Shown here in pieces: positions 22,700 to 33,600 of a stretch of DNA of 64,000 bases. Source of the stretch: Sceloporus undulatus. Taxonomy: Eukaryota > Chordata > Lepidosauria > Squamata > Phrynosomatidae. A program made the translations under genes and the position numbers. The notes beneath the pieces are model-generated. The model searched no databases. It saw only the letters and a program-made list of their open reading frames with translations, and was not told the DNA's origin. The DNA lies in assembly GCF_019175285.1 (NCBI RefSeq), contig NC_056526.1, forward strand, positions 121,022,599 through 121,086,598, in the 5' to 3' direction. Position 1 is the stretch's first letter. Each line of letters starts with the position of its first letter.

Positions 22700-23650
22700 G
22701 AAATTGTTCTTTTGCACACAACACAATGAATGTGCTTCCATGGTGGCTTTGTTGGTCAGATGTTTCATTTCTGTGCAGCTAAAAAAAACTGAAATATGAT
22801 AGCTGTTCTGGAGTGCAATCATATAATTGCCTTCTCAGAAATAACCCTTACTGGCAATGCAAACTCTTCTGCTGCTACCACTACCACCCCATTGCTGTTG
22901 TCCATCCTCTTTCTTTGAGGGTGATACAGAAGGATGGCATTGGGCTTTGTGAAGATCAGCACCAGTTGGCCGAGTCCCAGAGCATGGATCTAAAGAGTCT
23001 TTCTTCAAATCCAGACATTGTGGACCCTGAAAAATTGCCTGTGCTGTTGCAGCATAGGCAGTGTCCTAGGGCATTTTGAGTACGATGCAAGGGCACTAAG
23101 GATCCCTTGAAGCAAGACATTTGGAACCTTGATGGCATTGGAGGGCTTGGCCAGCCCATTTGCCTCCAGAATTTGGCACAGAACCAACAAAGCTCTCCAA
23201 AGCAGCAGGGCGCACTTGGGTATGTAGGAGGGACACAATTTGTACAGGTACCTCAGTCTACCTAAAGCAGTTATGTCCAAACTCTGGCCCTCCAGGTATT
23301 GCAGGTATTAGATTGTTAGAGAAAGAGGGATACACCTGCATCCCTTTTCTAGAATGCTATTCCTATAGGACTCACATAGACGTGGTTGGAAATTTATTCC
23401 ATTGCCAGGGAGAAGCATATCTCATGGCCTGATCCCGCTCTCTAGGACCATTGGGCAAAGGGAGGAATCCTGGGGCAAGAACACTGGAAAATGGGCTTGA
23501 AGAGCTACCAAAAGTGGTTGGGGGCTCATGTGAATGTGAGCGCACACTCTGATGTATTGGATATGACAATCCACTATGACCTGACCATGGGGTAGCTTTG
23601 GTGCCAAGGTAACTGTAACATAAGATCTGAAAAAGTGGCTTCTACTTATT
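22700..23650 (-). other. Unassigned tract with longish reading frames
   Basis: Slightly GC-richer than its surroundings, with several 60-91 codon frames on both strands. On the minus strand, peptide pieces such as PTTFGSSSSPFSSVL and NLVLLQ-type wording look protein-like, but I recognise no family and see no splice sites that would join them. It could be an old processed gene copy or an unknown repeat. Nothing supports a working gene. Confidence 0.3.
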
Positions 23651-26600
23651 AAGGGTGCTGCTTATTTTCAAAATGAAAATAAGCTTTCACTCCCTAAAAC
23701 TCATATATTTTTTACTCTTGGAGGGAGGCTAAGTAACGTCAAATATGTAGCCATTGTCCTTTGCCAGAAATTACTTACCTTGTTTTACTCGGATAAAGCA
23801 CTGAACTTCCCAGGCTGTTCTACTTCAGCTATGAATTTGGAAAAACATAATGCCTGGAGAAACTTCTTTTGAAATAATTGTACCTTTATAGTTCCTCACA
23901 ATTTATATACTTGGAAGCAACTATAATTAACTTGCTCCCAATAATGGAGGTATAACAAATTATATAATGATTATAACTTGATGACAGATAACCTCACCTC
24001 TTGCTGTATAACTGTAAGTCTTTGGGGTTATGTGGTGTGATGCCTCTAAACACTGGAAGAATATCACATATTTCAAATATTACCTTATGCTGTTCTTTCA
24101 TGCTCTGTTATGCATATTAAGATTATGATAAGATGGACAACAGGAGAGTGTGTTTTGTGTAAGGATCAATGTCTTGTAGCATTCCAATATGTTTAGAAGT
24201 ACCTAGCACAACTATTTTAGTTAATTTTCAGAAAGGGGAAAGAGACTATTTTTTTCCAGTTGCAAATATAATAGTAAATAGCTACTATTGAGCCATGGAA
24301 CTATAATGACAGTTACCTCTTATATTACATGTGGGGAATAGATAATTCTCTTACTATTTATAGGTGCTCTGGAAATTACATAATTTACTATTATAACTGG
24401 TTACAGACGTGTTTGGCCCATTTTTCACAGCTTTATCCATTGTTAAAATGTTTTTAAATGCTTTTATATATTATATAACCTTCTAACTATGATAATGAAG
24501 TACTTGAAGATCTGTGAACATTTGCCATATTATATAATCCAGGAAAGAGCAACACATGGTTGCTGAGATGTTATTGGACTGCTAGGCACATTGTACCTCA
24601 CCACTGGCTATGAAAACTGTAGTTCAATAACATACGGAGAGTAACACATTAATCCCTGATACAGAGGTTAAGCATCTCCTCCCTTCACTGCATCCTGCTA
24701 TCTTTGCAAATGATATGGTTTTGATTGAACTGATATGTTAATTTTATGGACATGTTAGAACAGAGTTGTGAATTTCAACAGTGGAAATCACTGTTAATCC
24801 AATTACTTAAATTAGTTCAGCAATTCTACAGTATCTCCTGAATTTGATTAAAAATGTGAATTTACTGAGGCGTTGGAACTGGAGTGGCTTCAGTGTGTCG
24901 CGACATGGACTAGTGGTCTTCTTGGAGGATTAGGAGGTGGAAGAGGACTCCCAACAGATTCCTATAGACCCTAATGAGACTCTGGACACTGATATGGCAG
25001 CCGTTAAGCTGGAGCTTGCTGTCACACTTGCCTAGCTGTCTCTTTTTTTTTTTTAATTAAATTTTTATTTCAATTTTAAAATTTACACATTCTTATTCAT
25101 TCATTCTTTCAGTATTCATTTAGTCAAGACTCTTCCATACCTATAGTCTTTACCCAAGATAGCCAAACTGCATATGGTGGGGAAATATATGCAATTATCT
25201 GGTCAGATCAGGCCCTGGCTGAGAAGCAGGAATGGGTGGCACCTTCAGAAGTGTTTGAAATGAATTGGTGCAGAAGGATGAGTTCTAAGCTTCAATGCAA
25301 GGATTTCCTGAACTAGAAAAACAGCTGTCTATATACCTTTAATGGTGTCTACAAATCTCTGCTTGAACAGTGTGAGAAATAGGAGATGTGCTTTCCAAAG
25401 GCTATAATGGTAATTTGACAATGTGACAATTTTCCCTCTCCCGCAATTGTTTTAGGACAGAGGGGCCTTGTTTAGAAACCAGAGGTGACTTCTAGTCATT
25501 GGAAGCTGAAAAACTCAACGGACTTGCTCCCTATAGTTTCTAAAGAGGAGTGTGGGATCTTTTTTACTTTTAAAAAAAAGTGGGTGCAAGATCAGTGAAG
25601 TGAGTGAAAGTGCTTTCAAAGATGCTCATCACTGTCTTAGAAAAAATCATTTGTACTTTGTTGGACCTAGCCAGTCAGTCAGTAAGACATCTCCTCCCTG
25701 ATGCTAAGACCCAAAAAGGTCAAACAAGAAAGTTGCTAGCCACATTTTCTTGATGGTGAGCATACAAATCATCCCACAGTATTAAACACAATGGTCCTTT
25801 GGATATTTGGATATGTCCACTGGGTGTAAAGATAAAGCTAGGTTACTACAGATGTGACTTTATATTTTAAATGTCTAGTAAACGTGTCACAAGACATCAT
25901 CTTATTGGCAAGACTGGGAAAGATCATGTACTCTTGGCAAAGCCCAGTTAGATTGCACTTATGAAGATACCACACTAGTGAGAATTACTCCTTGCACTAC
26001 TATAGAACTGTCTATAAGATGAAATCTAGACTGCATTTAGTCTTCTTCACATACATACCACCTTCCATAGTTCCTTCATGTGCATTCCACCTGTGGCTGC
26101 AACTACTGTATTTAATTGTTCCCAAAACTTGTTGAACCAAGAAGCTGAATCAGCTGCAAATTATGAAAGTGGCTGTTTTGACAAGTCACCCCAGAATCCC
26201 AAAGAATGATCAGGACTTCAACAGAAGCGCATCTAGATGTGATATGTAGGAACTTGCCAGTGGCATTTTGGAATCCACCCAGATGAATTAGTAATTCATA
26301 ATTATTTAAGCATAACTCAGTAAGTTTTGCTTAGTATAATTCTTTCCCTGTTTTGTTAATAGCACAGGTAACTGCATTAATCACGAAGAAAATCCTCAAA
26401 GTTTCTCAAAGAATGCTAGAAGGAGAGCTTTTCAATTGCATGAAAGGGAAAATTTGCAACTTGTAAATCAAGGATATTTGACAGTCATTAATTTTATACT
26501 TATGAAATCAGTACATTAATTTTATTGTGCTTGATCTCAGAACAGTATGACTATTGTGTTCACCAGGAAGCAGTTAACCCTACAGTTAACATATTCATCT

Positions 26601-26920
26601 TTTAAAATAAAAGATCTTCTGGGGAAATTGTGACTTCTCTTTCAGCTTGTCGAAAGCAGCAGCACAAAATGCAGTATGTCAAGAGGGATGTCATGACATA
26701 ATGACCTGAGATCCAGTCTTCCTCTTTTACTTGATGCATTGGGGGAATCAGAAATAACACAGCTTGCTCAGAAATGAAATAGGTCTGTTGTGTCAATGCT
26801 TTAAGGTGGGCAACATAGTATGCCAGACACAAAAGGTACTGCTTACGCTTTTTTAACATCATGATAAGACTGAAATTCTAGGCTAGCCATCAGAACACCA
26901 AGCCACTTTCATTCTTCTTC
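23651..26920. other. AT-rich intergenic DNA
   Basis: About 3.3 kb with no confident gene. Around 24885-25110 a T14 run followed by AATTAAATTTTTATTTC resembles the end of a minus-oriented LINE. The frame at 26602-26862 has no recognisable similarity. Confidence 0.45.
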
Positions 26921-27110
26921 TTGTTGTTGTGTGCCGTCAAGTCATTTCCAATGTATGACCACTGTAAGGCAAACCTATCACAGGGTTTTCTTGGCAAAAT
27001 TTGTTCAGAGGGGATTTGCCTTTGCCTGAGAGAGTGTGACTTGCCCAAGGTCACCCAGTAGATTTCCATGGCTGAGCAGGGATTCAAATCCTGCCCTCCA
27101 TAGTCTTGTA
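26921..27110 (-). mobile_element. tRNA-derived SINE
   Basis: Minus copy from TTGTTGTTGTGTGCCGTCAAG through CTTGCCCAAGGTCACCCAG to the B-box region GGGATTCAAATCC. Confidence 0.85.
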
Positions 27111-27633
27111 TGCTTCTGTGCTCATAGACCTTGGGGAAACTTGTGTGCCTTACCCCAACGCAGCTGCATTTTGCCATTCATTTCTTTGCCTTCCTCTCAG
27201 CTCTCTGGGGGAAAGGGAAGCAGAACAATATACAGCTTTTAGAATGGTTTTCCTGTGATTTCCCAAAGTCCCTAACTTGTCAGCTGTGAAGTGAAACTGG
27301 AACCCTGCTTGAGAGTCAAATCTCTATGACCAAGACTTAAAATTTACCCCCTCTGAGCACAACAGATCATATTCAGGCACAGGCAACATTTTGGAAAATG
27401 ATAGAAAATGAGATATTAAATATTCCTTGCCTAAGAAAGGAGCAGTTTGCACATGTCAGGAATCTGTAACTCAAGAGAAGTTACTTTTCTATTGCTAATG
27501 GGAGTTGAAAATTTAACACCTGTCTTTTATTGCTCTTTGTTTCTAATCTTCACATGGCCAGTATGAGAGTCCTCTGCACTGAAATCCTTCAGTATCACCT
27601 TAACTGACAGAATGTGGCTTGTGACTCTAAAAA
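27111..27633. other. Intergenic, no recognised feature
   Basis: Nothing recognisable. Confidence 0.35.
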
Positions 27634-27855
27634 GGTTCCAAACACACTTCAGAAATAATCCAGTTTGAGACTGCTTTAACTGCCTTGGCTCAGTGCAAGG
27701 AAATCCTAGGAATTGTACTTTATTGTGGCACTAGAACTGTCTGACAGAGAAGGCTAAACATCTCACAAAGCTACAGTTCCCAGAATTCCCTAGCACTGAG
27801 CCAGGGAAGTTAAAGCTGTCTCAAACTGGATTATTTCTGCAGTGTGTTTTGGACC
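27634..27855. mobile_element. Palindromic MITE A
   Basis: Starts GGTTCCAAACACACTTCAG and ends CTGCAGTGTGTTTTGGACC. The two arms are inverse copies across nearly the whole 222 bp (CAGTTTGAGACTGC against the GTCTCAAACTGG type). Confidence 0.9.
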
Positions 27856-27879
27856 ATAATTATAATTTCCCCCCTGCGT

Positions 27880-27970
27880 GCTTTTTAACAACCTCGCCTG
27901 ATGAAGAAGCCAATGCAGCTTTGAAAGCTTGCCTGATATATTTTATGCTTTGGAGGTGACAAAAAATATA
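27880..27970 (+). repeat. Dispersed repeat with GCAGCTTTGAAAGCTTGCC
   Basis: CGCCTGATGAAGAAGCC followed by AGCTTTGAAAGCTTGCC. A relative lies at 57960-58060. Confidence 0.5.
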
Positions 27971-28617
27971 ACTATTTGTGGTATAAACCAACAATGTAAA
28001 ATAACATGAAATGTGATTCAGACAGTATTGTTTACAGTGATTTGATGCTATATGAAAAGTAAATGTTAAACCAGAATTATGTTGCCACTGGTCCTTTAAA
28101 CTGCTTTGGGGATGGAGCGGATGCATACATAGTTTCCACTTTTTCTTTTTATTACCACTTTTAGGGCTTTTTCTTCCTTTAGCCAAAGGGAAGAGTCATA
28201 GCTTCCTAGAATATCATTTTTTTTTTTTTAAATGGGAAACATTAAAGAAACTTTTCAATGTCTGCAACTAAGGATATGTGGTGTCTTGATGCACAGGTGA
28301 ACAATTGTTCACCATCTACAGAATTGTTTGACTGAGATGACTGACTAGTGCAGCTTCCACCATCTGCCCCAAAGTTATTTCAGCTGCCAAAGACAGCAAG
28401 CTTGTGCTAAATAACTTTCTGGGGACAGAAAGCATGTCATTTTCAAAGCTCTGCAATAAAAATGAGTGTTTCAATCATCCTTTTAAACATCCCAGGTCCC
28501 TGCTTCTCTTTCCCCGCATATGGAGACAATTCACCAGTACCAGGAGTTCATTTCCATCAGGAAGAAAATGAAAGGAGCACAGAAAATGATGCTAGGTCTG
28601 TACTTTGTTGCTGTGTG
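27971..28617. other. Intergenic, no recognised feature
   Basis: A minus-strand frame (27860-28186) has no recognised domain. Confidence 0.35.
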
Positions 28618-28848
28618 CAGTGTGACCAGATGTCCTTCTGTTCCAGGACATGTCCTACATTTCAACCTTCTATCCAAGAGGAATTCCAACATGTCCTCCA
28701 TTTTCAGCATGATTTAAGAAGTATGGATTTATTTTTACCTTAGTGTTTTTAGCTTTTATTTTGTAATGTCCTACATTTTTCTTGAATGGCCTACATTTTG
28801 CAGTGCCTTTTTTTTCCTTTGTGGTTAGGACATCTGGTCACCCTTATT
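28618..28848 (-). mobile_element. hAT-type MITE (CAGGGTGACCAGA ends)
   Basis: CAGTGTGACCAGATGTCCTT at the left, GGACATCTGGTCACCCTT at the right, and internal CTACATTTCAACCTTCTATC and TTAGCTTTTATTTTGTAATG. Reverse orientation relative to 61824-62047. Confidence 0.85.
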
Positions 28849-28970
28849 GTTTCCTTTGTTTCCAACCTATGGCAACCCTCAAGTGACCCTATCATCAAGC
28901 TTTCTTGGCAAGATTTGTTCAGGAGAGGGTTGTCATTGCCTTCTCCTGAGGCCGAGTTGTACACAAGTGG
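28849..28970 (-). mobile_element. tRNA-derived SINE, tail part
   Basis: CAACCTATGGCAACCCTCAAG to GGCAAGATTTGTTCAGGAG and TTGCCTTCTCCTGAGGC. The head is missing. Confidence 0.7.
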
Positions 28971-29023
28971 TATCTTTGGATCCAAGTACATGGCACTGAT
29001 TTCATTGCTTAAAGTTAGCCATA

Positions 29024-29213
29024 TGTTATTATTGTGGTGTGCCTTCAAGTCCTTTCTGATTAATGGATACCCTGAGGTGACCCTATGTTCAGAAGAGGTT
29101 TGGCCTTTTCCTTCCTCTGAGGCTGAGTGTGATTTTCCTATGACCGAGTGGGGACTCGAACCCTGTTCTGCACATCCCAGTGCTCTCAAATCACTGCACC
29201 ATGCTGGCTCTTA
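29024..29213 (-). mobile_element. tRNA-derived SINE
   Basis: GTGGTGTGCCTTCAAGTCC to GTGGGGACTCGAACCCTG and the head end CACCATGCTGGCTC. Confidence 0.8.
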
Positions 29214-29244
29214 GCAAGTGCCTATTTCTATCCAAAATTCAGGC

Positions 29245-29300
29245 TGCATCCGCACTGCAGAAATAATCTGGAGCTCTCTGACGGAGAAGGCTAAATATCT
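29245..29300. mobile_element. MITE A, rearranged scrap
   Basis: GGCTGCATCCGCACTGCAG joined directly to GAGCTCTCTGACGGAGAAGG, so the middle of the left arm is missing. Confidence 0.65.
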
Positions 29301-29653
29301 TATGCTTTCCTTTTCCATAAACACATTGTGCCTAGTTTAATTTTTCCTCCCTGCCTATCTACTTGGTCTCCCTCTTTGTTTGGTACATAGTTCCACCACC
29401 TGAACATGGATCAAGAACAGACTCTTATCTACCTAACATCCAGAGGTAGCTGTGTTGGCCATATAGCAAATCCAGTAACATCAAAACCCCACCAAACAGT
29501 GATATCGTTATTGGACCAACCAAAATGCACAATATACATGTTGTAAGGACTCTGTTCCATTCAGATATTTAAGGAAAGCCCATAAGGAGGCCATAACTAT
29601 AGCAGCATCCTTTTGCTCTTTCCCCCAGCAACTGCTTCTTTTGGTACTTCCAG

Positions 29654-29946
29654 GGCTGCATCTGCCCTGCAGAAGTAATTCAGCTTGACACTGCTATAAC
29701 TGCTGTGGTGCCATACTATGGAATTCTGGGATTTGTAGTTTTGTGGGACATTTAGCCTTCTCCGGTTTGACACCGCTTTAACTGTCGTGGCTCAAGGCTG
29801 TGGTATTCTGGGAATGGTAGTTTGTTGTGGCCCCAGAGCAGAGCCATAACAAACTGCCCCCAGAGCACTCCCAGAATTCCATAGCCTTGAGCCACAGTGG
29901 TTAAAGCGGTGTCAAACCGGATTATTTCTCCAGTGTGGATGCAGCC
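29654..29946. mobile_element. MITE A composite (copy within copy)
   Basis: A left arm (GGCTGCATCTGCCCTGCAG to GGGACATTTAGCCTTCTCC) is followed by a second complete copy beginning GGTTTGACACCGCTTTAAC and ending CCAGTGTGGATGCAGCC. Confidence 0.75.
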
Positions 29947-29991
29947 TCAGACTTTTTCGGCTCCTCTAGCCTTTCCACCTCTTCTTCTTTT

Positions 29992-30212
29992 GTCCGAAAC
30001 ACACTGCATAAATAATCCGGTTTGAGACCGCTTTAACTGCCCTGGCTCAGTGCTAGGGGATCCTGGGAACTGGGGTTTATTGTGGCACACCAGAGCTCTC
30101 TCTGACAGAGAGAAGCCTAAATGTCTCAGAAACAGTTCCCAGGATTCCCTAGCATTGAGCCAGGGCAGTTCAAGCGGCCTCAAACTGGATTATTTCTGCA
30201 GAGTTTTGGACC
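29992..30212. mobile_element. Palindromic MITE A
   Basis: GTCCGAAACACACTGCATAA and GCAGAGTTTTGGACC form the ends. The arms are CGGTTTGAGACCGCTTTAAC and CAAGCGGCCTCAAACTGG. Close to the family consensus, hence fairly young. Confidence 0.9.
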
Positions 30213-30249
30213 TTGGTTGCTGGGATGACTTTAAGAGTGTTACTATTTA

Positions 30250-30389
30250 AGAGTGGTCCCCAAACTGTGTGCCCTTTAAGAGATTGTGGACTTCAGCTCC
30301 CAGAAGCCTCAGCCATGTTGGCCAATAACCTGGGATCCTGGGAGCTGAAGTCCAAAATCCCTTAAAGAGCTCAGTTTGGGGCCCACTGC
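30250..30389. mobile_element. hAT-like MITE, AGTGGTCCCCAAACT ends
   Basis: AGTGGTCCCCAAACTG against CAGTTTGGGGCCCACT, with inner arms GGACTTCAGCTCCCAG and CTGGGAGCTGAAGTCC. A second shortened copy follows at 30414. Confidence 0.8.
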
Positions 30390-30413
30390 TCTATACAGTC
30401 TCCATATAGACTA

Positions 30414-30531
30414 GAGAATGGTCCCCTTTAAGAGATTTTGGACTTCAGCTCCCAGGATCCCAGACTATTGGGCAACATGGCTGAGGCTTCTGGGAGCTGA
30501 AGTCCAAAAGCCCTGGAAGAGCACCACTAGA
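30414..30531. mobile_element. hAT-like MITE, second copy beside OCIAD1 promoter
   Basis: AATGGTCCCCTTTAAGAG to AAGCCCTGGAAGAGCACCAC, with the same GACTTCAGCTCCCAGGATCC and GGGAGCTGAAGTCC arms. Its end is about 38 bases from the first ETS site of the OCIAD1 promoter. Confidence 0.75.
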
Positions 30532-30539
30532 ACGAAGGC

Positions 30540-30696
30540 CTCTCTGGGAAAGGGCCGCCCTTGGTGCCCTTCCGGTTAATGGAGCTGCACTTCCGGCCTG
30601 TCAGCTGTCTCTCCTCCTCCTTCTCTTCCTGGGAGGCCTTGAGCCTTTTATTGCTCTTCCTCCTCCCTGGAGCCCATGGAGCCTCCTGGGCAGCAG
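30540..30696 (+). promoter_or_regulatory. OCIAD1: OCIAD1 promoter and first exon region
   Basis: A short GC-rich island between MITEs. Two ETS-family core sites lie 20 bases apart (CTTCCGG at 30569 and ACTTCCGG at 30589), the usual arrangement for TATA-less promoters of mitochondrial and housekeeping genes. There is no TATA box. Transcription probably starts just after the second site. The region ends in a strong donor (CAG|GTGAGG, last exon base 30696). Confidence 0.65.
30676..30696 (+). CDS. OCIAD1: OCIAD1 exon 1, coding end (MEPPGQQ)
   Basis: ATG at 30676 (+4 is G) gives MEPPGQQ and meets the donor in phase 0. The next exon is open in phase 0 from its acceptor, so the join is in frame. 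An earlier ATG at 30579 is out of frame with the gene. Human OCIAD1 starts on a separate exon with a different 20-residue N-terminus, and I found no counterpart of that exon in 30697-32940. If the exon lies hidden or this ATG is unused, the first in-frame Met is in exon 2 (32963). Confidence 0.5.
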
Positions 30697-33600
30697 GTGA
30701 GGCAGGGGAGCCCCCACAGCCCCGGCCAAGGCGGCCCTGGACAGGTACTCCCCGACCCCTTTTCTTAAGCTGCATCCGCACTGGAGACATCACCCAGTTT
30801 GGCACCGCTTTAAGTGTCTTGGCTGAAGGCTATGGAATTCTGGGAGTTGGGGGTTTGTTGTGGGCACAAAACTACAGGACCCAGAATCCCCTAGCTTCCA
30901 GTTAAAGCAGTCCCAGGCTGGGTTATTTCTGCAGGACCTAAACCTCAGAGGTGCTACAGGATTTTCTTTGCATGCTGGCTTTAAGTGATTGGTGCCTAAA
31001 CAGAGGTTCAAGGAGCTGAACCATTTGATTTCCCTTCTTATACAAAATAATAATAATGATGATGATAATAATAATAATAGATTTTATTTATGTCCCACCT
31101 TTCCAGAAGGATCAAGGCAGGTTGCAATAGAATACATAAATAAATGCATAAAACATACGTAACTAAAATGATATGTCCCTTCATCCCTTACTTTAAAACT
31201 AAACATGTCAACACTATGAATACAAATGAAAATCAGTTTAAAATAGGCACAATTGGGGAGAGACATTTGGGCAAATGAAGGGTAATCTATATCAATGTAA
31301 CGGGAAGGTCAGTCTGGAAAGGCCAGCCGGAAGAGATCTGTCTGGATAGCCTTTTTAAAGGCATCAAAAGAGTGGTAATATGATGGCTATCAGGAGCTTT
31401 CAGGATATACGTAACAGCCCTTGAAGCAGATATAATAACATTGATGTTGCAGCAAAGAAAACATTACAGTTTTATAATGGTAATCCTGGTAGGTTTCTTA
31501 TGACCCAGAGAGCAAGAACCTGTTGGAACCTGGAAGCCTACTTGCAGAGATTGGATAAAACTCGGCATGAAAGATCAGTCTTTCACAAGAAACTGCCCCC
31601 ATCTGCTGTCGCTGGAGGTCTTTTTAGGGTTGCAAGTTGTATAGTAACAGTGTCAACACAGGCTTACACTTTCGGCTTCCAAATCTTACTTAAATGTTAT
31701 ACCACTATGGTCAAATGATAGATCGCATTTCTTTGTAATGGTATCATTTGGTTTATTTCAAGCTTTCAGTCCCTGGCTGCTGGGGGACTGTCACAACAAC
31801 ACTGGCCTCCATCTAGATGAGGGTGTGAGTGTTTATATGACAAAAGTCTTCAGATAACAGCTTTAAAAACGACATGGGAACATTGCATTATGATAATTTA
31901 AACGTGTTTAGGATCATGAGCCAGGGGGCCTCTTTAGATATTTCCAGCAGGACCTCAGACCTTTTCTTCTTCTTCTTTTGAAGGCAGGCTGTGTGCCAAT
32001 GTAAAGTCGAAGGCTGTGTGCCACATTGCAAGTTGCTTTGGAGACTGTGCTGTTTCAAATGTGGTTTATTTGTCCGTTCACAACATAGCTACTCATTAAC
32101 AGTTCAGCTAGATGCATTAAGTCAGGCACAGAGTTCTTGGGAGTGAAATGTGGTCAACACTATAGTAGGATTTTCACTGTTAACTGCCTTCAAGTCAACT
32201 TTGACTTATGGTGGACCCATGAATGAAAGATCTTCAAGTCACCCTTTCAACAGCCCTGCTCAGGTCTTGCATATTCAGGGCCATGGCTTTTTGGATTGAG
32301 TCTTTCCATCTGGAATACAACCTTTTTCTTTTCCTCCTGCCTTTTACTTTACCAAACATGATTGTCTTGCATTATGAGTCATATCCTCTCATGTTATGTC
32401 CAAAGAATGGCCATCTCAGCCTAGGTATCCTGGCTTCTAGAGAGAGTCTAGGTTTGATTTGCCTCTTGGACCAATTTCTTTGTCTTTTTAACAGCCCATG
32501 ATATCTGCGGATACCAATATTCTCTGTAGTCTTAAATTAAGACAATGTTGCTATATAAACTCCCCAAGTGTAACTGTTCACTAACATATGCTCGCCATCA
32601 GCAGTTTTCAAAACAAATCCAACTGGGACATAAACTTGTATGAGTTACATAAGCTTTTGTCAGTTGTATGGAAGATGCATTTGCATGGCTGAAGTGGGAA
32701 AATAACAACACATGGAAGCGTTTCCAAAAAGCAAATGACATCATGTAAGGCACATCAAGAGTTTCCATGTTCCAATACCCTGTAAGATCACAAAGATGTC
32801 TTACAATGAGTTTTACTTGTTTTGAAATAGCACATCTCATACACATTGCGTGTACATTGTTGAAATGTGAGCAAATGACTTTGTGTAACGTTTTATAGTG
32901 TTGCTGGTATATTTTATACACTGACTTAATATTCTCTGTTTTGATGAAAGAGCCAAATAAATATGACTTACATACCCACAGAGGATGAAAAGAGAGTCTT
33001 CAGAGAATGCAATGAGGAGAGCTTCTGGTACAGATGTAAGTTAAATGTTCTGAGAAGTAATATCTACTTATTTATATCTCGTGTTTCACCAGACAATTAA
33101 TGTTAAACGCTCCAAAAAGTATAGCTTGTACTAGGAGATTCAGGCAGTTTACTGAGCTCATCAATGTTACGTGAAAATATAAGATCCATTAATATTAAAT
33201 CTGTTTTCATAGGAACTGGGCCACAAATTACTAGGGAAATAGTCCTTTTCAAAGTGACACTTAACACTGATCTGTGGGCCCAGGATATATCAAGACTCTA
33301 TGATACCCGTGTAGTATAATCCAGTAGATATGCCTTGGCATCTTCTGTGATGTATCAGAGAATACTGGGGTATAATTTGCCACGTGATCTGATTTTTGAT
33401 CCCTTTTGACTTAGGTGCTTCAGAAGATCCTGTAGTTGAGTCCTCACATCCTATACTGAAGTCATTAGGCTTAGAGAAAGAGTGGCTGACCCAAGGTCAC
33501 CCCATCAGCTTCTTGAACAATGGAGCATTGAACACAGATTTTCTCAGTATAGATCCAGTATTTTATGCATTCTTGACTTCCATAGGTATTCTCTCCTTAA

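Noticed and set aside
30561-30905. 114-codon frame over the OCIAD1 promoter, including an ATG at 30579
   Set aside because: It runs through the exon 1 donor and is out of frame with OCIAD1 exon 2. The ATG at 30676 is the one that joins in frame.
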